Source of the DNA: Deroplatys truncata
Lineage: Eukaryota > Arthropoda > Insecta > Mantodea > Mantidae
Direction of reading: 5' to 3'
Length of the DNA: 64,000 nt
Assembly (NCBI GenBank): GCA_030765065.1
Contig: CM060979.1
Location: forward strand, 110,348,350-110,412,349
The notes under the pieces were generated by a model that was given only the letters and a program-made list of their open reading frames with translations, did not search any database and was not told the DNA's origin. A program made the position numbers and the translations under genes. Positions 1 through 10,494 of the stretch are shown here, piece by piece (positions within the stretch are counted from its first letter, which is position 1; every line of letters starts with the position of its first letter).

Positions 1-100
1 ATATTGATGGATCTAGGTGCATCAATGGTGTTGAATATGCTTACGTTTATGGAACCGAACCCTATACATTCGGTTTTCATGGTAGCACATCCATCATACA

Positions 101-382
101 GTCGTCCTCTGTGGAATAGTGGTACCGTGCTAGCATCTAGTTCCCAAGGTCGCGGGTACAAACCCGGCAGAGGGCGATGGATTTTTTCGAGCGTAAAAAT
201 CCTTAGCATGGCTTTCTTCGGAAGGGAAGTAAAGTCGGTGGTCCCGTGTCGTAGATCTACGACACGTAAAAAACCTCAAGCCTGATAAAAGAGGACTCTG
301 AGCAAAATGACCGGTCTTTGACGCCCAATATCGAATGGGACGATAAGGACTACAGTAGTTAAAGAGCGTCCATAAGTAAAAC
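101..382 (+). mobile_element. tRNA-derived SINE, family alpha, copy 1
   Basis: A short retroposon with a tRNA-like head. Box A-like sequence is near the start and box B-like sequence (GGTACAAACCC; GGTTCAAACCC in copy 2) lies about 50 bases in. A body follows that recurs at 7429-7672 and, reversed, at 23589-23795. The last 40 bases (CTAAGGAC...AGTTAAAGAGCG) resemble the 3' end of the LINE at 425-1388. This copy has a segment of about 40 bases (GTAGATCTACGACACG and following) that copy 2 lacks and copy 3 keeps. It encodes no protein and would depend on a LINE for movement. Confidence 0.85.
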
Positions 383-424
383 TCAACTTAATTTTAATTT
401 AATCCATTTATAGTCCAAGGTTGT

Positions 425-1388
425 ATGCCATATAGCGAGCCATTTTGTATGCGCGCCGTCGAAAATTGGGAGCCTGTCTCATTTTGAGTGATTCCCTTAG
501 TGCACTTCAGAGTATTCGTGATCTGTACAAGTACCACCCCATTGTTCAGCGAATCCAGGATGTCCTCCATGTTTTATACGCTTCTGGCGTTAATGTGGAG
601 AGTGGTTGAATGCCTGGTTACGTTGGCTTGCCGGGGAATGAACTTGCGGATTTGGCAGCTAAGCGGCAACCACAGAACCCAGTGTTACAATACCCCGGGT
701 AACGCCGGGATACTTTAGGCTTGTTGTGCGGAGAGCGGTTCTCTCGTGCTGGCGCGAGGACTGGTTAGCTCTCCGCGGAATAGGCTTAGAGTGGTAAAGG
801 ACATTCCGATAATCTGGGTAACGTTCTCCTGTGTATCTCGTCGTGAGGAGGAGATTTTGGCTCGGTTGCGTATTGATCACTGCAATTTTACGCACGGTTA
901 TCTTTTCAAAGGTGACCCCTACTCCTATTTGTCCGCTTTGTGGCGAAGTTCTTTCGGTCCGTCACGTGTTGTTAGAGTGTATTGCTCTGGCACATCATCG
1001 GGACGCTCTGCAACTTCCGGCCCAGTCTTGCAGAGGTCTTAGTGGATGATAGGAAAGCGGTTGATAGAATGTTTAATTTTGTGTCAAGAGTAAATTTCCA
1101 AATGCGGATTTAGTCATCATCTTAATAGCGGGTGTTTCATACTGGTCGGTTTAGTTTTATATATTTATTTATGACTTGTACTATGTTTTATATTGATATT
1201 TATCTCTGGCTTTTTGTAAGGTTTTTATATTGATATATATATCTGGCTTTTGCTTTGATTGTTTTATTCAGTTTTATCTCTGGCCTTTGCCATGATATTT
1301 TTTACTGATATTTATTTCTGGCCTTTGCCATGATCCGTTTTACAAGGGCTCTAATGACCTAGCAGTTAAGCGCCCTTAAACAAAACAA
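425..1388 (+). pseudogene. 3' end of an I-type non-LTR retrotransposon (RNase H, zinc-knuckle tail, 3' UTR)
   Basis: Broken LINE ORF2 C-terminus. Translation from about 485 gives SDSLSALQSIRDL and then PGYVGLPGNELADLAAK at 609-662, the RNase H core with Asp residues in DSLSAL and NELAD. At about 850-1000 a reading LARLRIDHCNFTHG followed by CPLCGE and HVLLEC matches the Cys/His tail found after RNase H in I-like LINEs. Stops and frameshifts separate the parts. The 3' UTR (1180-1335) holds about four loose repeats of a 50 base unit with TTTATCTCTGGCCTTTGCC. It ends with AGCAGTTAAGCGCCCTTAAA and a CAAA-type tail at about 1388. The reverse transcriptase itself is absent (5' truncation). Confidence 0.8.
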
Positions 1389-1476
1389 ACAAGAAGCATA
1401 ATCCCTCAACACATGAAGTTTCATTTCATTTCTTCCATTCCTCATAGGTGTTTAACCTTTTTGTCAGACAGTGCAT

Positions 1477-2775
1477 TTGCCCCACTTAAGCTCGGACGTT
1501 TCTGCTTATATTTTTTCATGGCGAGATTCCCTTTCGCCATCGCCTATTGTGTTCAATGTCATTTCTACAAGCTTTAACTATGGCTCTGCGCAGCCATAGA
1601 CGCAGCCTTCTGAAATTTCCATTGAAGAAGGCTACGTCAAAGAATAGGAAGGGGAGTGTTAGCCCACTCCTCCTGGCAGGCTTTCCAGAGTCCTTTAATT
1701 GCGGTGGGACGCCGAGAAGCAAGGCGCTGTTTCAGAAGACCAAATCTTCAAAAATCCATTGGGGATGCATCTGGTGACTTCACAGGGATCCTTTTAAATT
1801 GTATCACATTGATACCCGTTTCAACACCTTTCCGGTGGTGGTAATGCTGGGAAGACCGAGATGTGTGACTGATACTCTATTCATGTGGATCCAAACATTT
1901 GGGGCATCCTCATCATACAATCGAGGAATCTCTTCATCAAAAATTGGGTCCATAACATTTCTTTGATAGCAGGCTGCATTAATTTTTACATTGTTAGCAC
2001 TCTGTGAATGCCGAGTTTCCCCCCCCCACCCCCGAGAGCAATAACCTATAACCACCATGAATCCCTTGGAAAACGTTTCCTTGTACTCTGAATAAAGTTG
2101 GAGCGCTCTTTTTGGCCCAATTGATGGCAATAAATGGCTCGGGGTTGTTTTTTTTGTCATATAGATAAACCCATGCTTCATCTAAAGAAGCCACCCATTG
2201 TCACTTTTCACCTGACGGGTGGTATTCATAGAGATTTCTTGCTTTGGTGAAGCGTTCTCCGATGTGCCGCTCTTTCAAAGCTTGTCCATATGCTTTATAG
2301 TGCCGTTCTAGACCCAAATTGCTGCGTAAAACCCGATAAACGGTCCTTTTGGATATTCCAATGCGGCTGGAAATGCTTTTTTGGGTTGGTGAATTTTCTT
2401 GAGTCGCTGTTGCACTCAGACTACTACTGCTTTAGGTCGTGTTAGTCGTGGCCTTTTTCTTGCTAGGTTTTTTTTCACACTGAGCCTCAGTTGGGAATCC
2501 ATTTTTATGCAGCTGTATTATACGCCCCACACACGACTTACTTATGGTAAGACCTTTTTGTTTGCACCTTTCCACTATTATTGAAAGGCTGTAACCGGCA
2601 TCGGAAAGCCCAACAATGTACCCCTGCCACAAGTCAGCGATTGGTGAAGCCCTTACGAGTAAACTTTGCCTCAGACTGGCCCAGTAGACAGCTGGTGCAA
2701 TAATAAACATAAGCAGTTTGACCAATGGCAGGGGTGGTAGGGCGATTCAAAGTTGTCCGATCTTAAGTGGGGCAA
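1477..2775 (-). mobile_element. Tc1/mariner-type DNA transposon, decayed
   Basis: About 1.3 kb bounded by inverted ends: TTGCCCCACTTAAG at the left, and the same word as reverse complement at 2762-2775, each followed by TCGGAC after one or two mismatches. The transposase reads on the minus strand in several frames. A helix-turn-helix-like part (LSDAGYSLSIIVERCKQKG) lies near 2600; FSKGFMVVIGY, VKINAACYQRNV and EEIPRLYDED follow near 2070-1900; IPVKSPDASPMDF lies near 1770. The second catalytic Asp appears replaced by Asn (WIHMNR), and a frameshift follows it. Allowing for that, the spacing to the last Asp is about 41 residues. The flanking TA is not clear. It ends only 15 bases before the next transposon. 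Confidence 0.8.
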
Positions 2776-3006
2776 CCTTCCGTATAAATACAGGGTAGCC
2801 CACATAAAGTATTACATGTGAATATCTCGTAAATGATTAAAAAAAACAATGTCAAGATTTCCAAATCTTATTACAGCAAGGGCCTTCCAAATACTGTGAT
2901 ATGGAAAATATTTCCACAGGGCCCCTTATGGGGTACAGGGGACCCAAGCTGAGCATTTTAAAGGAAACCATGAGATATATGGCTTGTTTGCAGAAATGGA
3001 GAGATG

Positions 3007-3640
3007 TTACTCCTTGATATGACACACCATCACTGGTGCTGGGTGATGCCCTCTGTGGACACGGGTGAATGATATTTTAGCTTCCTCTGAGCTCCATGCA
3101 TATATTTTATCATTTTGCTTATTGTACTTCTCCTCCACTGTGAATATTTTTTCATCTGTGAAGAGGACATTTTCATGACCATTTTGGGCATGCCACTGTA
3201 AGAGTCTCTTTGATCTTTCGTACATATCTTCTTTAGGTTCGAGGTTAACAAATGTCTACTGGCCGTCGATAAGCTCTCATATGAAGTTCTTCTCTGATAA
3301 TCATGGATTATGGCGGATACATTTAACTCTCGGCCATTATTTTTTGCTTCAGGAGTGGGTTTCGGCGTATTCGTTATTGCTTTGACCACTCCTGAAGTCC
3401 TTATGGTACGTGGCCTGGCAGATCTTGGTAAGTCTTCAATAGCGAAGATTCAATGAATCTCTTGACAGTTGGTAAACAAAATTTAATGAAACTTCCAGTT
3501 GTTTTAACAACTTGAACATTTCAATAGGTTTCTTACCACACTTATAAATAACAATCACTGCAATTTTGTTTTCATTTACACCCCATTCCATATTTTTTGG
3601 TTGATGTAGGAAACTACACAAAGCAAATGTGTTAAGAATA
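3007..3640 (-). pseudogene. Tc1/mariner transposase N-terminal and central part, truncated
   Basis: Minus-strand reading frames give ERSKRLLQWHAQNGHENV, FTDEKIFTVEEKYNKQND and HHPAPVMV, which mark the region around the first catalytic Asp (in FTDEK) of a Tc1/mariner transposase. A start-proximal part (MEWGVNENKIAVIVIYKCG) lies near 3590. Frameshifts separate the parts. After VMV a shifted frame continues as VSYQGVTSLHFC and then runs into the left TIR, so the region with the second and third catalytic residues is deleted. It belongs to the element at 2791-5379. Confidence 0.75.
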
Positions 3641-3839
3641 ATAACTCTGCTACCATGGTAGAGCTACAAACATAGAGGACAGAACTTATATATATATATC
3701 CTGGGTCTACTCAGTAAACTGAGCAACTTCTATTAAAACATTATTTCTTCTATAAAATGAATTGTTGTGCCTTATAGCGTGTTTTCACTGAAGTATAGTA
3801 GAAAGTAGTACTAAACGAATAAGTAAGTGAATAAATACC

Positions 3840-4880
3840 CAGGTGATTACTTTAGCTACCGTATTAAATGCAAAAAGTAGCCTCCATTAACATCTAGACA
3901 CTTGGCTGTTCTTTTGCAAAGGTTTTCTTTTCTAAATGTTAACAACATACAGGAGCTAATAGTGTGACAAGTTTCACGTATTCAAATTTCATATTTTCTT
4001 TAGCTATAGTGTCTATAAACATGACTTTGTTTTATATATCCCCACAAAAAGTAGTTCAAGGGTGTTATACCGGGTGAACGAGAAAGCCATGTGATAGGTC
4101 AAGCACCTTCAATCGACTTATCACCAAATTTCTTGTTTAGCAGTTGAAGTGTGCATATTGTTAAATGTGGTGGTGCACCATTCTGCTGATACTATATTTT
4201 TCTTCTCACGTTGAAGGACACGTTTTCGAATAAGGGAAGTAATTCTTGGTTGAGAAAACGGCAATATGATTCACCAGTAATTGTGGCTTCAAAGAAGTAA
4301 GGGCAGATGATGAGGTTATCAAGAATTCCACACCAAACATTTAGCGACTAACGAAGGCAAAGTTCTCAAACAGTTGGGCTTTTCAGATGCCAAATAATGC
4401 ATATTATGCCTATTAACATGTCCAGTATTTGAGAATGTTGCTTTATCCGAAAAGAATATGTTTGCTAAGATTGAACCATTATCTGCAATAGCATTGCGTA
4501 ACTACTCACAAAAACAACTTGAAGCTGAAAATCTCTTTCTATGAGATCTTGATGCAAACACATATTATAAGTATGGTATTTCTGCTGCTTTAGTGCCGCT
4601 GTACTGAAGTGCGCCTAATTCCACTGTCTTTGGACAATTCGCGTTGCCTTGTCTGTGGATTTACTTCTACAGCAGGAAGAATATGATAGCATTTTCATTA
4701 TTCACTTTTCATTTCACCTTCAAGCGATTCTTGTTCTTTACACATCCATACTTAAGTAGTGTTTCCAGTCGTTTTAATTCTATGATATTTGCATCCCGTA
4801 TCTCTCAATGAGCTCTGCCGATACAGCTCGATGATTTCTCCTGCATTCATCTAGTAGATACTAAAACCACATCTACCTCT
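3840..4880 (-). pseudogene. Mariner-like transposase relic with DD41D-type spacing
   Basis: On the minus strand, FSDKATFSNTGHVNRHNMHY near 4450 holds the first catalytic Asp. QQNGAPPH near 4180 is the second site with Asp changed to Asn. SRSPGITPLNYFLWGYIK near 4060 is the third site with Asp also lost. About 41 residues separate sites two and three, as in the DD41D group. The C-terminus ends in VNGGYF near 3870. Many stops are present. This is a different transposase from the one at 3007-3640, so it probably reached this place by its own insertion. I could not define its own TIRs. Confidence 0.75.
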
Positions 4881-5377
4881 ACATCCCATAGATATAGCCA
4901 TATATATCATAGAGGTATCTATTTTATTAAAATTTACCATATTTCTGAATTTTGAAGAGCCACAGTAAATAATCAACACGTCTAACTACATTCAATGTTG
5001 TATTTTGGGAGTTCAGGTGGCTTTGAACTACAATACCCATGTTCTTTCATTTGATACTTTATTTCCTCCCGAGTTCTTGAGGTGTGATACCTGCAATGAA
5101 AACATCTTATAACAGCTCAACAATTCATTTTGGAAGAAAACAAGCGTTTTAATAAAAGTTGCTTAGTTTATTGAGGGGAACCACATATAAAAACAAAATA
5201 TAATGGTTTCATTAAAATTCTGAGGTTGGCCCCGTATGCCTCATAAGGGGTCCCATGGAAATATTTTCCAATCACAATTTTGAAGACACCTTGCTCCTAT
5301 AAGGTTTGGAATCTTGGTGTTTGGTTTTTCTATTCGTTTAAGAGATATTCACCTGTAGCACTTTATGTGGGCCACCC

Positions 5378-5384
<7 letters not shown>

Positions 5385-5419
<35 letters not shown>
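5385..5419. repeat. (AT)n microsatellite
   Basis: Uninterrupted AT repeat directly outside the right TA of the transposon at 2791-5379. Confidence 0.95.
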
Positions 5420-5420
<1 letters not shown>

Positions 5421-5423
<3 letters not shown>

Positions 5424-5538
5424 GTGATATTGTTTATCTGCGCTAGTTTGGGTGTCATATGATATTGTTCATATGCGTTGGCGCCTTATGGAGTTGTTTA
5501 TAATCGTTGGTGGCACATGATGCTGTTCATGTGACGTT
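5421..5538 (+). repeat. Four-unit degenerate tandem repeat, period about 30 bp
   Basis: Units begin at 5421, 5451, 5480 and 5509. Each starts GGTG or GGCG, contains ATGAT or a variant followed by TTGTT and CAT or TAT, and ends in CGTT. The units are 29-30 bases long. The block starts directly after the AT microsatellite. No coding potential is evident. Confidence 0.7.
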
Positions 5539-5830
5539 GTTCGCTTCCTCGATGCGTATTTCTCTTCTTTCTCCGGCTAGCGTTGAGCAGTTTCGACTCT
5601 GTAATGTCTACAGGGTGTGGTGAAATTATATCGCTTACGATAATAACAACATCAGCTCTGGTGAATATTTACTTTATTATATTGTTATAATTTTGCATTC
5701 AGGAACGCGAACCTCCACTTCGTTAATTATCCGCGACTGACCTAGTGATGCTTTGTAGTTGGCAGTATCAAGATGTAATTGAATAAGTTTTCCCCGCGTT
5801 CATAGCCGCGGCTTAACTTGTACGGTGCAG
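5539..5830. other. Unrecognised sequence between two tandem-repeat blocks
   Basis: No reading frame, TIR or SINE signature was found. It lies between the 30 bp and 83 bp repeats and could be part of the same unidentified element. Confidence 0.4.
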
Positions 5831-6080
5831 AGTTCAGCTAGAGTTACTTGTCGTAAGGTTAAACGAAGAGTAATTACATGTAGCATGTTGCAGCGACGAG
5901 TGAAGAGTGTAGAGTTCAGCTAAGAGTTACTTGTCGTAAGGTTAAACGAAGAGTAATTACATGTAGCATGTTGCAGCGACGAGTGAAGAGTATCGAGTTC
6001 AGCTAAGAGTTACTTGTCGTAAGGTTAAACGAAGAGTAATTACATGTAGCATGTTGTAGCGACGAGTGAAGAGTGTCGAG
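5831..6080 (+). repeat. Three tandem copies of an 83 bp unit
   Basis: Units start at 5831, 5913 and 5996. Each carries TTCAGCTA(A)GAGTTACTTG, GGTTAAACGAAGAG and GCGACGAGTGAAGAG. Copies differ by only a few bases and one single-base indel, so the duplication is young compared with nearby transposons. Confidence 0.95.
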
Positions 6081-6658
6081 TGTTATTACTAGTATTTTGT
6101 GAATTTCGTCATGTCTGATTTCATCCCTACTCTGCGTTCGATTTTCAATCATGTGACGATTTCTTGTTTTCGGATTCGTCAGTTTGTATTTATGGCATTC
6201 CATTTACTGGCTAAAGTGTTCATTTCTGTACAGCTTTCTCTTCCCACAGTTCTATTTTAAATTTGTTTAATTTATGCTGTAGCACGTAGTATGTTTATGG
6301 CTTTGAACCTTTTCTCGGTACAAACCTCATGTTTCTTCCGCTTTGAAAAGAAACAAGCACTTTCCTCGTAGACCCTTTTTAATGGCCCTACGCTTTTGTA
6401 TTCAGTTTTGCCGACGGACCCATCCTGTTCCAAGAGAAAGGGATATGCCAGTGACCTGAACCTTATTTCCTCATACTATTTGCAACGTTTCCGTACGAAG
6501 GTTTTCTTTCTATCGAGTTATAATATTAAATACAAAATTTAAATCTTTGTTTAATCTATATATAAGCATTTCGAATACGGAACCGAGTTGACATTTTACA
6601 TGTTTATTTAATCTATATACAATTAAATCAACTACGGGTCCTAGTTGAACCGTATCAG
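6081..6658. other. Unrecognised AT-rich sequence
   Basis: No convincing gene or repeat boundary. Two loosely similar TTTAATCTATATA-containing stretches occur near 6550 and 6607. Confidence 0.35.
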
Positions 6659-6861
6659 GTGCCAAAATGTATGGACAACGACGGTGGCCAGTTTCAGCAT
6701 TTCCTTTCATAAAGTTGGTAAGTAAAGCCTTTAAAAGTAGTTTTAAAAGTGTTGTATGGTTTCATCCGCGCCTTTCTATGATAGTAGCAAACGGCAACGA
6801 GCGCCGAGTACGCGGACAGGGAAAACACCGCGCAGGCGGTTCGGAGTTTTTGGCTCACCTG
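6659..6861 (+). mobile_element. Solo long TIR of a mariner-like element
   Basis: Homologous to the two TIRs of the element at 38367-39420 and to 18339-18558. Shared words include GTATGGACAACGACGGTGG, AAAGTTGGTAAGTAAAGCC and GAGTTTTTGGCTCACC. The outer end is followed by TA at 6862-6863. No partner TIR or transposase lies nearby, so this is a truncated copy. Its open frames are not genes; the same frame is a non-coding end in the paired element. Confidence 0.8.
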
Positions 6862-6879
6862 TATGTATTGTATATAGTA

Positions 6880-7105
6880 TATGAATTTTCTGGATATAAT
6901 CTGTGAAGCTCTCATCTAAATGACTTTTATATAACTGGCAAATCATGGGATAGACAAAAATCCTACTACAGAAAAATGTAGATCTCGTCAAATAAAACGT
7001 TTTACGGCGTTAAGTATTTCCGAGAGATTCTTTGTTATTGGTTTGAATTTACAAATACTTACACTTCTCACAAGTGGAAAGCCGCTATTCGTTTTTTTTT
7101 CTCAG
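6880..7105 (-). mobile_element. TCTGATG element, 5'-half fragment
   Basis: Diverged reverse-strand copy of the abundant family described at 29319-30270. Recognisable blocks include ATAACTGGCAAATC...GATAGAC, AAAAATGTAGATC and CGTTTTTTTTTCTCAGTCATGCA. The CA tract and both ends are missing. Confidence 0.7.
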
Positions 7106-7428
7106 TCATGCATAGAGCATGGGATTTAGCGGTATACTTTTTAAAAATCTTCACTATCGCTTTAGCCTACTGTATCCTTCTTACATCTCTAACGAAATAC
7201 GTAAATGTGCAATCAAAGCTTATTTATATTAACAAGAAACAAAAGAAGAATAAGAATGGAACACGAAACACTTTTTGTAAACTAAAGCAGAAGCATCTGT
7301 GTTAAACTGTTGACAACTGGAACCAATACATGTTATCAATTTGCTAACTATTGCAGCAAAATTTTGTCTCAGAGGGCGTAGCCTTGCACTTAATTTGCAT
7401 CAGCGTAGATGTAACTTGAAGCATACAC
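7106..7428. other. Unrecognised sequence
   Basis: AT-rich, with a short Lys-rich open frame at 7108-7305 that matches nothing I know. No gene called. Confidence 0.35.
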
Positions 7429-7672
7429 GTCGTCCTCCGTGGTGTAGTGGTTTCCATGCTAGCCTCTAGTTACCGAGGTCGCGGGTTCAAACCCGGCAGA
7501 AAGCGATGGATTTTTTCGGGCGTAAAACTCCTTAGCATGGCTTCCTTCGGAAGGGAAGTAAAGTTGGTGGTCCCGTGTAAAAGAACCTCTGAGCAAAATT
7601 ACCGGTCTTTCATGCCCAATATAGAATCGGATGCTAAGGACCACAGCAGTTAAAGAGCGTCCATAAATAAAT
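7429..7672 (+). mobile_element. tRNA-derived SINE, family alpha, copy 2
   Basis: The best preserved head of the family: GTGGTGTAGTGGTTTCCATG (box A region) and GGTTCAAACCC (box B) at about 7484. The body matches 101-382 but lacks the 40 base GTAGATCTACG segment. The tail reads CTAAGGACCACAGCAGTTAA, then GAGCGTCC, then ATAAATAAATA. Confidence 0.88.
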
Positions 7673-7833
7673 ACAATTTAAGCATACGTTGTTTTGTTTG
7701 TTTTGAGATGTATAGCATTTCTAGGAATATTGTGATTTGTAGAATAATGTATTGTGTTGTGTGCATTTGTTTATTATTATTTGCAATTCACTGCGCACAA
7801 GGCAGCTTCTATATCTATCTAATTGGTTGTATG

Positions 7834-7852
7834 TTGCCCCTTAAAGGGGCAA
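7834..7852. repeat. Short perfect inverted repeat
   Basis: TTGCCCCTT, one A, AAGGGGCAA: nine paired bases around a single central base. It shares TTGCCCC with the TIR of the transposon at 1477-2775, but that may be chance. Confidence 0.6.
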
Positions 7853-7867
7853 ATTATAGGAGCTGTT

Positions 7868-8060
7868 GGATTGTTTGAGCATTAGAAGTAGCGTGAAAAC
7901 CATCGCATTTGCCACAGCGAAAATTTCTATTGGGTCCATAGTCTTAGCAATTGGCACAAGTATTACAGTACACTTTGATCTTGGTAGTTTGGTTATATTT
8001 TAACTGCATAATGGAGGCGATTAACCTCATACAATTTGTTGTTTGTGACATGTTGTTTCA
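7868..8060 (-). pseudogene. Possible CCHC zinc-knuckle relic of a LINE gag
   Basis: The minus strand reads VYCNTCANC, a stop, DYGPNRNF and RCGKCDGFHATS. The Cys and His spacing resembles the knuckles of R1/Jockey-type ORF1 proteins, with one His replaced by Pro. There is at least one stop and no surrounding ORF, so the call is weak. Confidence 0.35.
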
Positions 8061-8308
8061 CATAAATAAAGAAAAGTTCAGGAGCTTTCGTAAACGGGAT
8101 GTAAATTGGTAGCATCTGCTAAGCTTGGAAGTCCATTCCGTAAACTCATTCATTATCAGATTCACGTCACGTATTATTGCTCTGAAATTCTGTTCACCTT
8201 TCAGTTGATAAATAAGAGTAAAACTCTGCTATATTGATTGCAAACAGCGTGTGACGCTGTGATATTCTTCAATCGTTTCTAGATTTAGCTTTCATTTATT
8301 GCCACTCT

Positions 8309-8825
8309 TTATTAAAGAGATCTACATATTTTGTGCAGCACGTTTTCGCCTTTCACTTAACGGTTACCAGTTATACAAGATTATACAAGAATTCCTTCCG
8401 AATGAAGAGGACTGCACTTGCTATTCCCAGAGAGTTCAATATATACATTTTGTTTTTCATGTAAATCCCTCTAATACATGGCATTTTAATAAAAATTGTT
8501 AGAGCCATTTTTGAGAAAATAAAAAAATTCGAAAAATGTTGCATGTAAAAAGTAGTTGGCGTGGAGGGATTTTCTTGAAAATCTTGGTGTCACATCTTTG
8601 GAAGATACTGAGCCTAAATACTAAGTTTGGTATTTATTCGACGTTTCCTTTTTGAGTTATGCTGTTCACATACACAGACACGGGCAGACAAACACGGATC
8701 TTTTTATAAAAATGCTTTTATTTGGATTTAGGGGGCATCAAAACATACATTTCCGATGAAATCTTGGTAATGAATTTTTTTATGGAATGCAATACCTTCT
8801 CTACCTACTATGTACGTGGTAAGTA
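8309..8825 (+). mobile_element. TCTGATG element, 5'-truncated
   Basis: Starts near GAGATCTACATATTTTGTG, an internal point of the family, and runs to the 3' end at 8825 (GTGGTAAGTA). Conserved blocks present: GGTTACCAGTTATAC, TTAGAGCCATTTTTGAG, TGAGTTATGCTGTTCAC. The CA tract is short and degenerate (about 8668-8695). Confidence 0.85.
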
Positions 8826-8884
8826 AAAAGAAGAAAGAACAGAATGTGATAATAATCGTGGCATATGCCTTCTAAGTACAGCAA

Positions 8885-9140
8885 ATGAAGTATATTAAAA
8901 AGTATTTCCAGAGAGATTAAAACCAATATTAGAAGACATATTGATAGAAGAATAAACAGGTTTCATATACGGAAGATCCTGTGTTGACAACTTACCTATT
9001 GCTCTTACAGTAGATAAACACCAGAATTCAATAGAGAAATAGAAATGTAATCATTGTCTATATAAAAACATTCGAATAAATTGATAGATATTGTGGAAAA
9101 TTATGAGCAAAATGGTATCTCTTCCACTCCACATAATTAA

Positions 9141-9191
<51 letters not shown>

Positions 9192-9635
9192 GTATTTACA
9201 AAAACACAAAATTCCAAATGTATGGAACAAACAACCAAAGAACACAGCAAATAAATGTAGCTTAAGACAAGGCTGCAGTCTGTGGCCTGTGCCTTTGAAT
9301 ATTTACATAGGTGAGACTGTTAGACAAGGGATGAAGAATACTCGAATTTATTCTATGAATTTTAATAAACATGATTCTGCTTTCACACTTATGCTCGCGA
9401 TGATTATCTTTAATTCTGGAAACAATTGCAGAAAGCGGTACATCAATTGGATAAAGCAGCAATAAAACCAATGTGGTGATTTCAACAACTAGAAGCAAAG
9501 TTATGACATTTGTAGGCAAAGAAAGTGCAAGATCGAAAATTATTATTATAGGAAATAATATAATAGAACAAGTAGAGGAATGTAAATTTTTGGGATGTCA
9601 AATGTTATATAAAATAGTATTGTCAAGCTAAAAAA
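8885..9635 (+). pseudogene. RTE-like LINE reverse transcriptase, first part
   Basis: Broken reverse transcriptase. PERLKPILEDILIEE, a stop, then TGFIYGRSCVDNLPIA near 8920-9010. ILWKIMSKMVSLPLHIIK follows at 9090-9140, then an in-frame ATA expansion. LRQGCSLWPVPLNIYI at 9260-9305 corresponds to the usual RQGC..SP.LFN.YI block. TRSKVMTFVGKESARSKI and IIEQVEECKFLGCQ lie at 9485-9600, a signature of insect endonuclease-reverse transcriptases. The FADD box is not readable. The gene is cut at 9635 by the element at 9636-10494 and resumes at 10495. Confidence 0.8.
9141..9190. repeat. (ATA)n microsatellite inside the RT pseudogene
   Basis: About 16 units. It keeps the surrounding frame open as a run of Ile, between LPLHIIK and KYLQKHK. 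Confidence 0.95.
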
Positions 9636-10494
9636 TCTGATGTGTTAAATTTACACGACTTTCTCTACTCTCTATCGCTTATTAGTGGGTATATAAATTA
9701 TTCATACGAAAGTTGATTTTCTTAACTACTTCATTTTAATCGACATAAACCTTTCCGGAAACACTGCATCACACATTTCGTTATAGATACAAAGGTAATA
9801 GCGATAGTCAAATGTTTTATAATTAGACGCTATACGCTGGCCTTAATGTTCCATACTAAAGAGTATACGCAATCGCGAGAAACAACTGAAAATCGACAGG
9901 ATTTGAATGGCATTCGAACCATTAATAACAAATATCTCGGAAATAGCTTATACCACAAAAAGTTATTTAAAATAAATTGTGTGTTTTACATAGATCCACA
10001 TTTTTTGTGTGTACGTTTTCATCTATCGCTTAAGGGTTACCAGTTATACAAGATTATATAAAATGCCTTCCGAATGAAGAGAACTACAGAGTCTATTCCC
10101 AGAAAGTTGAAGATATGCATTTTATTTTTCATGTAAATATCTTAAATATATCTATAATATTTTAATCAAAATCGTTTCAACCATTTTTTTTATAAAGTCA
10201 ACAATTTTGAAAAATATTCCAAGTAAAGGATAGTTTGGGGTGGGGTGATTTTTTTTTTTTTTTTGAAAATCTTCATGCCGCAACTTTGGAAGATACTGAA
10301 CTTAATCACCAAGCTCGGTGTTTATCCGATTTTTTCTTTTTGAGTTGTGCAATTCACACACACACACACATGCCTTTTTCTAAGAATGCTTTTTTTATTC
10401 AGAGGCTTCAAAATACGTATTTCCGGCGAAATCTCGGTATCGACTTTTTGGGTGGAATGAAACTCTACCTACTATGTACGTGATAGAGAAAGTA
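9636..10494 (+). mobile_element. TCTGATG element, complete, inserted in the RTE-like LINE
   Basis: Starts TCTGATGTG after a run of A and ends AGAGAAAGTA, 859 bases. The flanking LINE protein continues across it: SKIIIIGNN...FLGCQ before, VIERFDYVIGILNNLLKI after. This gives clean proof of insertion and of both ends. It contains a CA tract at about 10337-10369 and no reading frame worth calling. Confidence 0.88.

Larger units (their letters stand above)
2791..5379 (-). mobile_element. Tc1/mariner-type transposon with about 190 bp terminal inverted repeats (composite)
   Basis: The left end (2791-2985) and right end (5180-5379) are inverted copies of each other over roughly 190 bases. Shared words include CCCACATAAAGT, GAATATCTC and GGAAAATATTTCCA. 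TA dinucleotides flank both ends (2789-2790 and 5380-5381), as expected for this superfamily. Inside are the N-terminal two thirds of one transposase (3007-3640) and a second, unrelated mariner transposase (3840-4880). The first transposase stops abruptly beside the left TIR, so its catalytic C-terminus is missing. Confidence 0.8.

Noticed and set aside
6667..6906. MYGQRRWPVSAFPFIKL-type protein present four times
   Set aside because: The frame lies in a terminal inverted repeat of a mariner-like element; in the paired copy both orientations exist, so it is a repeat, not a gene family.
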